This document shows, piece after piece, positions 56,371 to 63,676 of a DNA stretch of 64,000 nt. Position numbers and translations under genes: made by a program. The notes under the pieces are model-generated. The model did not search any database, was not told where the DNA came from, and saw only the letters and a program-made list of their open reading frames with translations. Position 1 is the first letter of the stretch, and every line of letters begins with the position of its first letter. This DNA comes from an uncultured Mycoplasmatota bacterium (lineage in GTDB: Bacteria; Bacillota_I; Bacilli_A; RF39; UBA660), in assembly GCA_947305065.1 (NCBI GenBank), contig CAMZCT010000002.1, positions 97,085 to 161,084 on the forward strand, written 5' to 3'.

Positions 56371-57054
56371 ATGGAATATAAAGAATTTGCTAAGTATTAT
56401 GATAGGTTTTATAAAAATAAAGATTATGAAAAAGAAGTTGGATTCTTAATGAATTTTATTAAAGAAGGAGATGAAATTATTGATATTGGTTGTGGGACAG
56501 GTATTCATGCTTCGTTAATATTCCAAAAGGGATTTTATGTAGATTGTTTAGATCTTAATGATGAGATGCTAGAGGTAGCTAAAACTAGATTAAAATCCAA
56601 TTTTTATTCACAAAATATTTTAGACATTAATATAGATAAAAAGTATGATGTTATTATTTCTATGTTTGCAGTATTAAATCATCTTAAGAGTGTTGATGAA
56701 CTAGAAAAGTGTTTATCTAATTTAAGAGGTATATTAAAGGATGATGGTAAAATCATAATTGATTTGCACAATCCACAAAGTTCAGGCAGTAAAAAAGATT
56801 CTTTTGATAATATGACGAGAATTATGGAATGGAATTATGAAAAAAAAAATAGAATTGAAAATAGTAAGATTACTTTTATGATAGGCTATAAGAGATACGA
56901 TGATTCTCATGTATTTAAAATCTTTACTATCGATGAGGTTAAAGAGTGTTGTACTAAGATTGGTTTAAAAGTATTAAACGTATATGAAAATTATGATTTA
57001 GATAAAGAAGGAAAAGAAACTTCTAAGAATTTACAATTTGTTATTTGTAATTAA
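56371..57054 (+). CDS. class I SAM-dependent methyltransferase
   Basis: A 227-residue enzyme starting MEYKEFAKYYDRFY, with SAM motif EIIDIGCGTGIHAS, VDCLDLNDEMLEVA and YDVIISMFAVLNHL. The ATG at 56371 follows GGAGGATAATT; the longer frame to 56302 lacks such a site. Small-molecule or tRNA substrate, unknown. Independent promoter, opposite strand to the array. Confidence 0.88.
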   Translation: MEYKEFAKYYDRFYKNKDYEKEVGFLMNFIKEGDEIIDIGCGTGIHASLIFQKGFYVDCLDLNDEMLEVAKTRLKSNFYSQNILDINIDKKYDVIISMFAVLNHLKSVDELEKCLSNLRGILKDDGKIIIDLHNPQSSGSKKDSFDNMTRIMEWNYEKKNRIENSKITFMIGYKRYDDSHVFKIFTIDEVKECCTKIGLKVLNVYENYDLDKEGKETSKNLQFVICN

Positions 57055-57096
57055 TTAAAAACTGCTACATATATATTTCTTTGTAACAGTTTTTTA
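57055..57096. terminator. bidirectional rho-independent terminator
   Basis: AAAACTG.TAC / GTA.CAGTTTT stem with A/T flanks between convergent genes. Confidence 0.75.
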
Positions 57097-57436
57097 GTTG
57101 TTCTTGAAAAGGTAGGTCTCTTTTAGCAAGCATTTCAGCAGTAGTAAAAACTCCTAGAGGATGTATAAACCTATAGCAATCAGCGTTAGCACATACTTCA
57201 GCTTCTATTGATTCGAATGGAACTTTTCCGTGATGAGCTTCGATAGAATTAATTATTATTTTTCTCTCCTCATCTGTTAAATCATAATCTTTTAAAAATT
57301 CTTTAGCGAAGTCTGATGACATCTTAGTATGTTCAGGTCTTTTATTCATTTTTATTGCTTCACTTAGTTTAATATCCATTAATAGAATACCGATTAGGAC
57401 TAAGTCAACATTAGCATCATGTTCTTCGGCTAGCAT
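57065..57436 (-). CDS. HD-domain protein, probably degenerate and 5'-truncated
   Basis: A 123-residue frame resembles HD phosphohydrolases: MLAEEHDANVDLVLIGILLMDI then EAHHGKVPF and ANADCYRFIHP. The usual LLHDI has become LLMDI, losing the metal-binding His. A short upstream frame (MRISEDKMKLYA) would join in by a frameshift and supply the missing start. Probably not an active hydrolase, and perhaps a pseudogene. Confidence 0.55.
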   Translation of the reverse strand: MLAEEHDANVDLVLIGILLMDIKLSEAIKMNKRPEHTKMSSDFAKEFLKDYDLTDEERKIIINSIEAHHGKVPFESIEAEVCANADCYRFIHPLGVFTTAEMLAKRDLPFQEQLKNCYKEIYM

Positions 57437-57589
57437 ATAGTTTCATTTTGTCTTCACTTATGCGCATATCAACACCTCATCATATATATTTATTATAGCA
57501 CGTGTATTAATTTAAGACATACGAGTGTATACGTTGACTAGTATTTTTATTCTTGGTAGAATAACAAAGCGAATGAGGTGGTGAAGAAA

Positions 57590-58585
57590 ATGACAAATAT
57601 CCAAGATAGTTTTAAGAAATTCTTAAAACTACTAGTGGAAGAAGGACTAGTTAATAATAAAAAACTTAGAGATAAGCATCATGATATCTACGAATACTAT
57701 GATAGATTACGAGTTTTAATGAGTTTGTGTGTTTCACTATGTCCAGAACTGTCGTTTGTAGCTTTAAAAGATAACCCTGAAGAATTCAAAGAAGAGTTCA
57801 ATGGAGATTTTGTTGTTGGAGTATTAACACCACTTGGCCCGGCACCAATTTATTGCAAGCTGCATTATTGGAAAGAGTTTCGTTTTTTGACCCCTGATGA
57901 GTATGCTCCGTTAATTTCTAATAATAATAAACTGTCAGCTCAGGATAGATGTATAAGATTTCAGTCACTTACGAAGATGCTAATCAAATCACCAAAAAGT
58001 GATGTTGTAAAAGCAATAGAGCAAAGTAAAACACTTAAAGAGTCACAAAAGCCTAGCGCGCTTCACAAGGGAATAAAAGAGGCTCCGGTAATTGCCCCTC
58101 CTAGTGAGGATAGTGACGATGTAAAGGCTGTAACGGAAGCTGTTAATGTAATCACCAAGATTTTAATTAAGAGAAATTTGATTCAGTATAAAAAAATCCA
58201 GTTTGGATGGAATACCTCTCAGGATTTATTAAATTTAGAACTTGAATTGGTATGTTTGTTTGCTGCTTTATGTCCAGAATTATCATTTGCTTCATGGAAA
58301 CATTATGACGGAACAATGCATGAAGATGATTTTGTTGCTGGTATTTATACTCCTGAGGGGCCGGTATCTTTCCATTTTAATGAACAGTATGCTGATAGAT
58401 TTTCCCATGACGTCTGGATTGATAGAGGCCCAATGTATGATGGATATAAACATAGAGACGCTATTAATCGAATTGATTCATTAACATCATGGTTTGCTAG
58501 TAATAAAACATCAATTGAAATAATAGATTTTATTTATGGTAACCGACGCTTAGACGAATCTCGTAGACCTATGAAACCCGATTAA
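57590..58585 (+). CDS. tandem-domain protein (WDGH-like), unknown function
   Basis: About 331 residues, internally duplicated. SLCPELSFVAL then GDFVVGVLTPLGPAPIYC is repeated later as ALCPELSFASW and DDFVAGIYTPEGPVSFHF, ending in GYKHRDAINRIDSL. The repeated unit resembles a domain in phage and accessory proteins (WDGH-type). The ATG at 57590 follows GAGGTGG. It is on the plus strand and lies in the array. Confidence 0.6.
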   Translation: MTNIQDSFKKFLKLLVEEGLVNNKKLRDKHHDIYEYYDRLRVLMSLCVSLCPELSFVALKDNPEEFKEEFNGDFVVGVLTPLGPAPIYCKLHYWKEFRFLTPDEYAPLISNNNKLSAQDRCIRFQSLTKMLIKSPKSDVVKAIEQSKTLKESQKPSALHKGIKEAPVIAPPSEDSDDVKAVTEAVNVITKILIKRNLIQYKKIQFGWNTSQDLLNLELELVCLFAALCPELSFASWKHYDGTMHEDDFVAGIYTPEGPVSFHFNEQYADRFSHDVWIDRGPMYDGYKHRDAINRIDSLTSWFASNKTSIEIIDFIYGNRRLDESRRPMKPD

Positions 58586-58595
58586 CTTGTATTTA

Positions 58596-58627
58596 AATAG
58601 TACTCTTTTATTGAGTACTATTTTTCT
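58596..58627 (+). terminator. rho-independent terminator
   Basis: AATAGTACTC / GAGTACTATT perfect stem followed by TTTCTTCTTAT. Confidence 0.8.
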
Positions 58628-58629
58628 TC

Positions 58630-58870
58630 TTATATTTCAAAGTCTTCCAAGATTCCGGTTTGAGCACCTTCTATTAATAATTTGGCTTCATTTTCGACTA
58701 GGGTTTTACCACTACCATGTTTACCATTATTATCCCAAACATTGTCATTTAGATACTAATTGTTTCTATCATGGTTTATATCTTGGGCTTCTACTAGAAT
58801 AGTATTAATTCCGGGGAGCATTTTTTTAATTAGTCCATTACATCTGCTTTAGTGATTTTTTCTCTTCCAT
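58630..58870 (-). pseudogene. decayed gene with frameshift and two stops
   Basis: From an ATG at 58870 behind AGGATGG, MEEK slips in a six-A run into another frame. That frame reads ITKADVMD, TAA, LKKMLPGINTILVEAQD, TAG, YLNDNVWDNNGKHGSG, ending TGILEDFEI. The coherent downstream frame with only these interruptions indicates a broken gene. No family is recognised. Confidence 0.65.
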
Positions 58871-58907
58871 GGAAATACCATCCTTAATACTGAATTTATT
58901 GTAACAT

Positions 58908-58940
58908 AAAAGCAAGTGATTTTAAACTTATCACTCGCTT
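58908..58940 (-). terminator. rho-independent terminator
   Basis: AAGCGAGTGAT / ATCACTTGCTT stem (one G-T pair) followed by TTA, after the DUF2000 gene. Confidence 0.65.
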
Positions 58941-58957
58941 ATTGTCTTTTATAAGAC

Positions 58958-59386
58958 TTAATCTATTTTCCATAGTTGGTATTTACCAGTTATGTTATTA
59001 ACATCTTCAGTATTGCCGTAGATAATTGCTCCTAAGTATTCTAGATTATCTTCTTCTTTAGAACTAATAGAATTAACCAATTCTTCATCTGTTCTAGTAT
59101 CTAACATATCTTTAGGATAATCGGCTACTAAAAGATTATGGTTTTGTTTAGCTAGATTAATAGCGTTTTTTAATTTACTAGCTTTAACTTTAGTTACTAT
59201 AAATGGGAATTGACTTATTCCTAAGTGATCTATTCCTGATTTATCAGTAATTATCTTTTGTCCCATTATCTCCTTATCAGAATACTTACCAATAGATATA
59301 GCTAAGTGTCCTATTACATTTAAAGCTGCTACTGGATCTACATTTGAGGCTACAATACCTACTATTTTTTTATCTTCATACTTCAT
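58958..59386 (-). CDS. DUF2000 family protein, copy 2
   Basis: A 142-residue protein of the DUF2000 family (peptidyl-tRNA hydrolase 2-like fold, function unknown): IVGIVASNVDPVAALNVIGH, then FPFIVTKVKASKLKNAI and a C-terminal YQLWKID. It is diverged from the neighbouring copy at 59.6 kb. Ribosome-binding site AAAGGAG. Confidence 0.75.
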   Translation of the reverse strand: MKYEDKKIVGIVASNVDPVAALNVIGHLAISIGKYSDKEIMGQKIITDKSGIDHLGISQFPFIVTKVKASKLKNAINLAKQNHNLLVADYPKDMLDTRTDEELVNSISSKEEDNLEYLGAIIYGNTEDVNNITGKYQLWKID

Positions 59387-59422
59387 TTTTATATTTCTCC
59401 TTTATTTATTATTTTTTAATTA

Positions 59423-59512
59423 TTATTTAAATAAAGGAGTTAATACATTTGCGAGCACTTCTATTTTAGCCCAAAGTTCGCCACCATGCATTCTTCTTGG
59501 ATATCTAATCAT
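59423..59512 (-). CDS. 29-aa small ORF between DUF2000 genes
   Basis: ATG behind GGGGTGATTATTT and a clean frame MIRYPRRMHGGELWAKIEVL to TAA. Possibly a real small protein or a remnant. No family. Confidence 0.35.
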   Translation of the reverse strand: MIRYPRRMHGGELWAKIEVLANVLTPLFK

Positions 59513-59614
59513 AAATAATCACCCCACTTTAGGCATATATCTTTCTTTTTATCTAATTCTATTTATACTATAGATTTGGTTAATTCTCAAATTTTGGTGT
59601 CATTTTTTTCGTAA

Positions 59615-60040
59615 TTAATGCCACAAAGAGAGCTTTTTAGTTATTGGATCTATGATATCTTTTTCACCAAAAGCAGCAACACAGAAATACTCCATTTCTT
59701 CATCGCTTACTTCTTTAGTTTTTTCTAATTGTTCTTTATATGTATCACCTGTCATTGTAACAGTAAAGTCTGTAAAAAGAATATTTTGTTCTGCAAATTG
59801 TCTTCTAGCTTTTTTTATTTCTCCATTTTTAGCACGAAGCACTATGAGAGAAAGAGCGGATATACTCTTATGATTAGTATCTTTTCCTTCGAAATCAATA
59901 AAACTCATTTTCTCCTTTAATTCAGCTGGAGCTGAGGCTACTAATCCAGCACAGGCATGAGAAACGGCATTTAATGCTTTTCCCACCTCAAGATTTTTAT
60001 TAACTACCACTACAAACTTATGTGTATCTGCATATATCAT
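59615..60040 (-). CDS. DUF2000 family protein, copy 1
   Basis: A 141-residue protein with FVVVVNKNLEVGKALNAVSH, GLVASAPAELKEK and ITKKLSLWH, typical of DUF2000 (PTH2-like fold). Substrate and role unknown. Ribosome-binding site GAGGAG. It is paired with the diverged copy downstream, with the 29-aa ORF between them. Confidence 0.85.
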   Translation of the reverse strand: MIYADTHKFVVVVNKNLEVGKALNAVSHACAGLVASAPAELKEKMSFIDFEGKDTNHKSISALSLIVLRAKNGEIKKARRQFAEQNILFTDFTVTMTGDTYKEQLEKTKEVSDEEMEYFCVAAFGEKDIIDPITKKLSLWH

Positions 60041-60062
60041 TGTTTTATCTCCTCTTTTTAAA

Positions 60063-60164
60063 TTAAATCCACTTTATAATATCATTAATCATCATATCAT
60101 TCAAGTATTCACATTCCGAACTATATCTAGTACTTCCGTGATAATCAGAACCACAAGAAACTTT
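60063..60164 (-). pseudogene. C-terminal fragment of a PHP-type phosphoesterase
   Basis: A 33-codon frame, KVSCGSDYHGSTRYSS to a stop, has the GSDYHG motif of the PHP-domain C terminus. It has no start and overlaps the end of the GNAT gene. It looks like debris. Confidence 0.5.
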
Positions 60165-60170
60165 GTAGAT

Positions 60171-60722
60171 TCATTTTGTATTAATACTATTTTGTTTTTC
60201 TCTTCCACGAATCATCAAATGTAATCTTTTTCCTTTAAAAAATCCATCCTTTACAACGTACTCACCGACATCAGCAAATCCTGCACCCATATAACATCTG
60301 TGCGCTACTTCATTATCAAATTCTGGATCTATTATAAATCTATCAGCTTCTGGATCAGAATAATCCTCTATAAATGTTTTTAATGTTATAGAACTTAAAT
60401 GTTTGCCAACAAAATCAGGATTTCCTATCATAAAATCAATAGCATAAGTTTTACCAGTATTGCTTAAATACTTTTCATAATATTCGTAATAGTCATCTTT
60501 TTTTTGCTCCGATGTCATTACCAAAGCATAAGGAACTCCTTCATATAAACCTATATAATAATCATAAAATGATTTTTGTCCCTTCAAGACATAAGAGTCA
60601 ACATCTTCTTCCATTTCTGAACTATTATCCCAAAACTGTTTTACTCTTTCACTATGCCACCATTCTTTTAAAATATCATAATAATCTTTATTTAATTTTA
60701 CAAAAGTAATTTTATCCTCCAT
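60171..60722 (-). CDS. GNAT acetyltransferase (AAC(6')-like)
   Basis: A 183-residue GNAT enzyme starting MEDKITFVKLNKDYYDILKE; the ATG at 60722 follows AGGTTGGTG. WWHSERVKQFW, YYIGLYEGVPYALV and RFIIDPEFDNEVAHRCYMGAGF fit the acetyltransf_8/AAC(6')-type pattern. It may acetylate an amine substrate; resistance cannot be inferred. Confidence 0.8.
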   Translation of the reverse strand: MEDKITFVKLNKDYYDILKEWWHSERVKQFWDNSSEMEEDVDSYVLKGQKSFYDYYIGLYEGVPYALVMTSEQKKDDYYEYYEKYLSNTGKTYAIDFMIGNPDFVGKHLSSITLKTFIEDYSDPEADRFIIDPEFDNEVAHRCYMGAGFADVGEYVVKDGFFKGKRLHLMIRGREKQNSINTK

Positions 60723-60853
60723 TGCAGTCACCAACCTATGTCAATTATATCACACATTTTCAATGTTTTTTTGTTCGGAATATTATCTATTTTACGAGTT
60801 TACGAGCAATTATATAAGTGGTGTCAATGACAATATCAGTTAACTTATTCTTA

Positions 60854-60884
60854 ATAAAAAAACACCTATTTTTAGGTATTTTTG
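60854..60884 (-). terminator. rho-independent terminator
   Basis: ACCTA AAAA TAGGT stem followed by GTTTTTTTATT on the minus strand, upstream of the GNAT gene. Confidence 0.65.
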
Positions 60885-60996
60885 ACTATTTTTGACCATT
60901 TATAATAATTTTTATAGTAAATTATGCAAGATTCAAACCATCGCAAAGCCTTGTAAATAAAGGAATTCTATAAAAGTTACTATAAAACAACATCAA

Positions 60997-61044
60997 CTAG
61001 TTTATATTACTCTTTTGAAACACTTTTTCGTTATTGTCAGTCAT
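60997..61044 (-). repeat. displaced rbgA-like start, copy 5 (15-codon ORF)
   Basis: AGGAAGTGATTCTA then ATG and MTDNNEKVFQKSNIN, stop. It is a diverged member that keeps the SNIN codons and leader. ATCTTGCATAATTT follows about 110 nt on (near 60925). Confidence 0.6.
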
Positions 61045-61095
61045 TAGAATCACTTCCTATTTTTTTAATTAAATACTCTATAAATTGTAATTTAT

Positions 61096-61533
61096 TTAAT
61101 ACTTTTCTTTTGTTAAAAATTCTTTTAATTCTTTTTCATTTTTAAAAATTCTGTCAAATATAAGATACAATGAATCAGTTACATCATATTCCCCTATCGC
61201 ATAACATTTTTTCCCTAATCCATATGCAATACCAGCTTCAATATGTGCTGAATTTCCAGCTGGAAGTACCAATAACAAATTATCTGAATTTTTTTCACCA
61301 TTCAAATCATATTCAAATATTGTTCTAACTCTTGCATCTTCAAGTTTAATTTTATCAAATTTGTCTGCTAAATTTTTATCATTAGCACATAATCCCGCTT
61401 TCCTATGTGATTCTTCATTTTTTAAAAAACAATAATGAGAAATATGTAATTCTTCAAAAATATTACATATTTTTAAAATATTTTCTCTATTTCTTGTTCT
61501 TCCAGCAATAAAAAATTTATATTTATTATTCAT
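61096..61533 (-). CDS. nucleoside 2-deoxyribosyltransferase-like protein
   Basis: A 145-residue protein starting MNNKYKFFIAGRTRNREN. The C-terminal DNLLLVLPAGNSAHIEAGIA with GLGKKCYAIGEY matches the NDT-like fold (glutamate in HIEAG is the usual active-site region). Substrate unknown. The start ATG at 61533 follows GGGAGTG. Single-gene cassette of the array. Confidence 0.75.
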   Translation of the reverse strand: MNNKYKFFIAGRTRNRENILKICNIFEELHISHYCFLKNEESHRKAGLCANDKNLADKFDKIKLEDARVRTIFEYDLNGEKNSDNLLLVLPAGNSAHIEAGIAYGLGKKCYAIGEYDVTDSLYLIFDRIFKNEKELKEFLTKEKY

Positions 61534-61626
61534 ATCTTTCACTCCCTATTAATTACGACTTATTTTTTACTTTTTTCTAAATTTATAAAAATATGTAAAA
61601 ATCTCTATATCAAAAAATCAGTATTT

Positions 61627-61692
61627 TCAATGGTTTGAGTCAATGTTTATATAAATTGGTTTCTCGCAATTTATATTAGTTTTATCATCCAT
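61627..61692 (-). repeat. displaced rbgA-like start, copy 6 (21-codon ORF)
   Basis: GGAGTGATTCCT then ATG and MDDKTNINCEKPIYINIDSNH, stop. AGTGA-TATGGA-GATAAAA is shared with the intact rbgA start. No gene abuts it upstream; a terminator precedes. Confidence 0.75.
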
Positions 61693-61724
61693 AGGAATCA
61701 CTCCATTTCTATTCAATCATAGCA

Positions 61725-61756
61725 TAAAAAAGGCAGATCTTGTACTAATCTGTCCA
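61725..61756 (-). terminator. rho-independent terminator
   Basis: GGACAGAT / ATCTGCC stem followed by six T, between the P1 peptidase gene and copy 6. The rest of 61757-61881 is A/T-rich with no gene seen. Confidence 0.6.
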
Positions 61757-61881
61757 AATTTATATTATTTATTAGAGGTTAAATGGGGTGTAATCAATTT
61801 TTAACATTACATTACCTAGTCATATGGCCAATTGGAATATCAAAAGGTTACTAACATCTAAATAACTATATATTTGTGTTT

Positions 61882-62805
61882 TTACTTAGTATCTTTATAT
61901 GCTACGAAATCTCCTATACTATCAGCATTTTTTACTCCATTGTTTATTGCTTCAATTAATATATCAGAAGCTGCAATTCCTATATAATTTACTAAGTCAA
62001 ATGAATTTAAATCTAATTTAATTCTATTTTTAGAGTGTGGTGATATTGAAAAGATAACATCTCCATCCCAATTAGTATGAACCGGATATATTGCTCTAGC
62101 CATCCCATCCTGCGCTAATTCTGATACTTTTATTAGCTCTTCTCTTGTCATTTCAATATTGGTTACAATAACACCTAATGTGGTATTAGAACCTCTTTCT
62201 ATTTTTTTATTGCCAAAATTTTTATTATAATAATTATTAAAGCAATATTTACCAGACTCAGAATAAAACTCCTTAGTAATGGGATTTATAACATCCCCTA
62301 TAGCATTTGTTACAACGAATGCACCTATGTATGCATTATCAGATATTTCTTTTATTGAAATTCCAAAGCCACCTTTTATTCTATTATTATAAATCCATTT
62401 TCCAGTTGTAGCACCTATTCCTACACCAATATTTCCTTGTTCCAAATTATTGTAACTAGCATTTTTAGCCATTTCAAATCCATCTTGTAAATGGGGTCTT
62501 ACATCTTTTCCTATTTTTCCATCATATATTACTGCACCAACAACACTAGGAGATTTCAAATAATCCATAACTCCAATTGAACATTCTAATCCTGCTGTAC
62601 TTCCCCCTGTTAATACAATAGCTTCTACAGTTTTATCTGCTCCTTTTATTTCATATGCTGGTATATTAATAGTTCCTGTATCAGAGCCTCTAACATCTAT
62701 TCCAATATTTGCACCATTATCTGGTATGATAACAGTTGCTCCTGTTATGCCATCTTTATTTGTATAATGACCTATTTTTATTCCTAATTTTTCTAATTCC
62801 GTCAT
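61882..62805 (-). CDS. P1 family (DmpA/BapA-like) peptidase
   Basis: A 307-residue N-terminal-nucleophile hydrolase family protein. Signatures: GIDVRGSDTGT, AIVLTGGSTAGLE, GKWIYNNRIKGGFG and a GSNTTLGVIVTN segment where the autocatalytic cleavage/nucleophile sits. The C-terminal AQDGMARAIYPVHTNWDGD follows. Family members cleave small peptides or amides. Ribosome-binding site AGGAGG. The longest gene of the array. Confidence 0.88.
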   Translation of the reverse strand: MTELEKLGIKIGHYTNKDGITGATVIIPDNGANIGIDVRGSDTGTINIPAYEIKGADKTVEAIVLTGGSTAGLECSIGVMDYLKSPSVVGAVIYDGKIGKDVRPHLQDGFEMAKNASYNNLEQGNIGVGIGATTGKWIYNNRIKGGFGISIKEISDNAYIGAFVVTNAIGDVINPITKEFYSESGKYCFNNYYNKNFGNKKIERGSNTTLGVIVTNIEMTREELIKVSELAQDGMARAIYPVHTNWDGDVIFSISPHSKNRIKLDLNSFDLVNYIGIAASDILIEAINNGVKNADSIGDFVAYKDTK

Positions 62806-62894
62806 TTTGTATCCTCCTTAATAATTTTTATACTATCAGTTCATAATATTATTGTTTTATAGATGTTTAATTATATTATTTTCAATGGGGTGTT

Positions 62895-62914
62895 AAAAGG
62901 TGTAATCACCTTTT
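62895..62914. other. inverted repeat in the 62806-63003 intergenic region
   Basis: AAAAGGTG / CACCTTTT with a short centre. The region also has A-tracts about 11 nt apart (AAAAAT repeats near 62950-62990) and ATCTTGCAT (near 63000). A related CACCCCATT patch lies near 61780. No gene is seen. Confidence 0.5.
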
Positions 62915-63003
62915 TAATTCCTATCACTTTTTACACTATAAATAGTCATTTTTCACTAATTTTTCTCTATTTTAACATATTTTTATATAAAAAATGCAAG
63001 ATG

Positions 63004-63096
63004 TTATTTTTTGCAAAACCTTATAAATAAAAGGTTTCTTAAAGGAGTTAAATAAATCGTATTCAACCAATTTATATTAGTTTTATTTTTATTCAT
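63004..63096 (-). repeat. displaced rbgA-like start, copy 7 (30-codon ORF)
   Basis: AGTAGTTGATCCAA then ATG and MNKNKTNINWLNTIYLTPLR to a stop. The upstream gene ends VDPNE over the same bases. A hairpin AACCTT/AAGGTT and ATCTTGCAT follow. Confidence 0.8.
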
Positions 63097-63565
63097 TTGG
63101 ATCAACTACTTTTATATTAAACGATTTTGATAATTTTTCAATATCCGTTATTTTTTCTTTATTTGGAATATGTATAAAAATCATTTTTGTTTTTAATTTA
63201 TTTTCAATTATATATTCAAGACCATTATAGTATATATTGTTACACAAATAATTTCCAGCATCATTGGATATAATCACTTCATATTCTTTTCTTAATTTAT
63301 TATGTAGAACACTATAATCATAACTTGTAACATATTTTAACTTGTCTTTAGCAGTCGTCTCTATTTTAATAACATCAGTATTTAATGGTGCTTGTCCAAA
63401 AGAAACAATTAAATCATAATCATTTTTCTTTAATTTATTTTTTAACTCTACTACACTAGTTTTAAAACTATTTGTTAAATATAATTTATTATTGGCAACA
63501 ATATGATCCAATAATAATTTAGATGAATTATTTTTACCTTTAAAAGCAGTGTACAAAATATTCAT
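63089..63565 (-). CDS. pyroglutamyl-peptidase I-like protein (short)
   Basis: A 158-residue protein with the pcp pattern in compressed form: IVSFGQAPLNTDVIKIETTA (catalytic Glu), ISNDAGNYLCNNIYYNGL (catalytic Cys) and MIFIHIPNKE (catalytic His). Family members are usually about 215 residues, so loops are missing. The tail KVVDPNE is junction-derived. AGAGGTG precedes the ATG. Confidence 0.75.
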   Translation of the reverse strand: MNILYTAFKGKNNSSKLLLDHIVANNKLYLTNSFKTSVVELKNKLKKNDYDLIVSFGQAPLNTDVIKIETTAKDKLKYVTSYDYSVLHNKLRKEYEVIISNDAGNYLCNNIYYNGLEYIIENKLKTKMIFIHIPNKEKITDIEKLSKSFNIKVVDPNE

Positions 63566-63582
63566 AATGGTTCACCTCTTTT

Positions 63583-63666
63583 TTATTGATATAAAATGTT
63601 CTTCAAAACAATTGTCGGCATATTACAAGCCAACCAATTGATATTAGTTTTATTTTCATTATCCAT
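63583..63666 (-). repeat. displaced rbgA-like start, copy 8 (27-codon ORF)
   Basis: AGTAGTTGAAGAACT then ATG and MDNENKTNINWLACNMPTIV to a stop. The residues after W (LACNMPT) still parallel YPGHMAKT of rbgA. It shares TGGCTTGTAATA.GCCGACA with the region ahead of the SWIM gene (54.27 kb). Confidence 0.8.
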
Positions 63667-63676
63667 AGTTCTTCAA

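Noticed and set aside
52720..63666. CRISPR array or classic integron attC array
   Set aside because: The repeats are kilobases apart, contain a ribosome-binding site and start codon, and lack the GTTRRRY/RYYYAAC core and paired inverted repeats of attC. No cas or intI gene is present.
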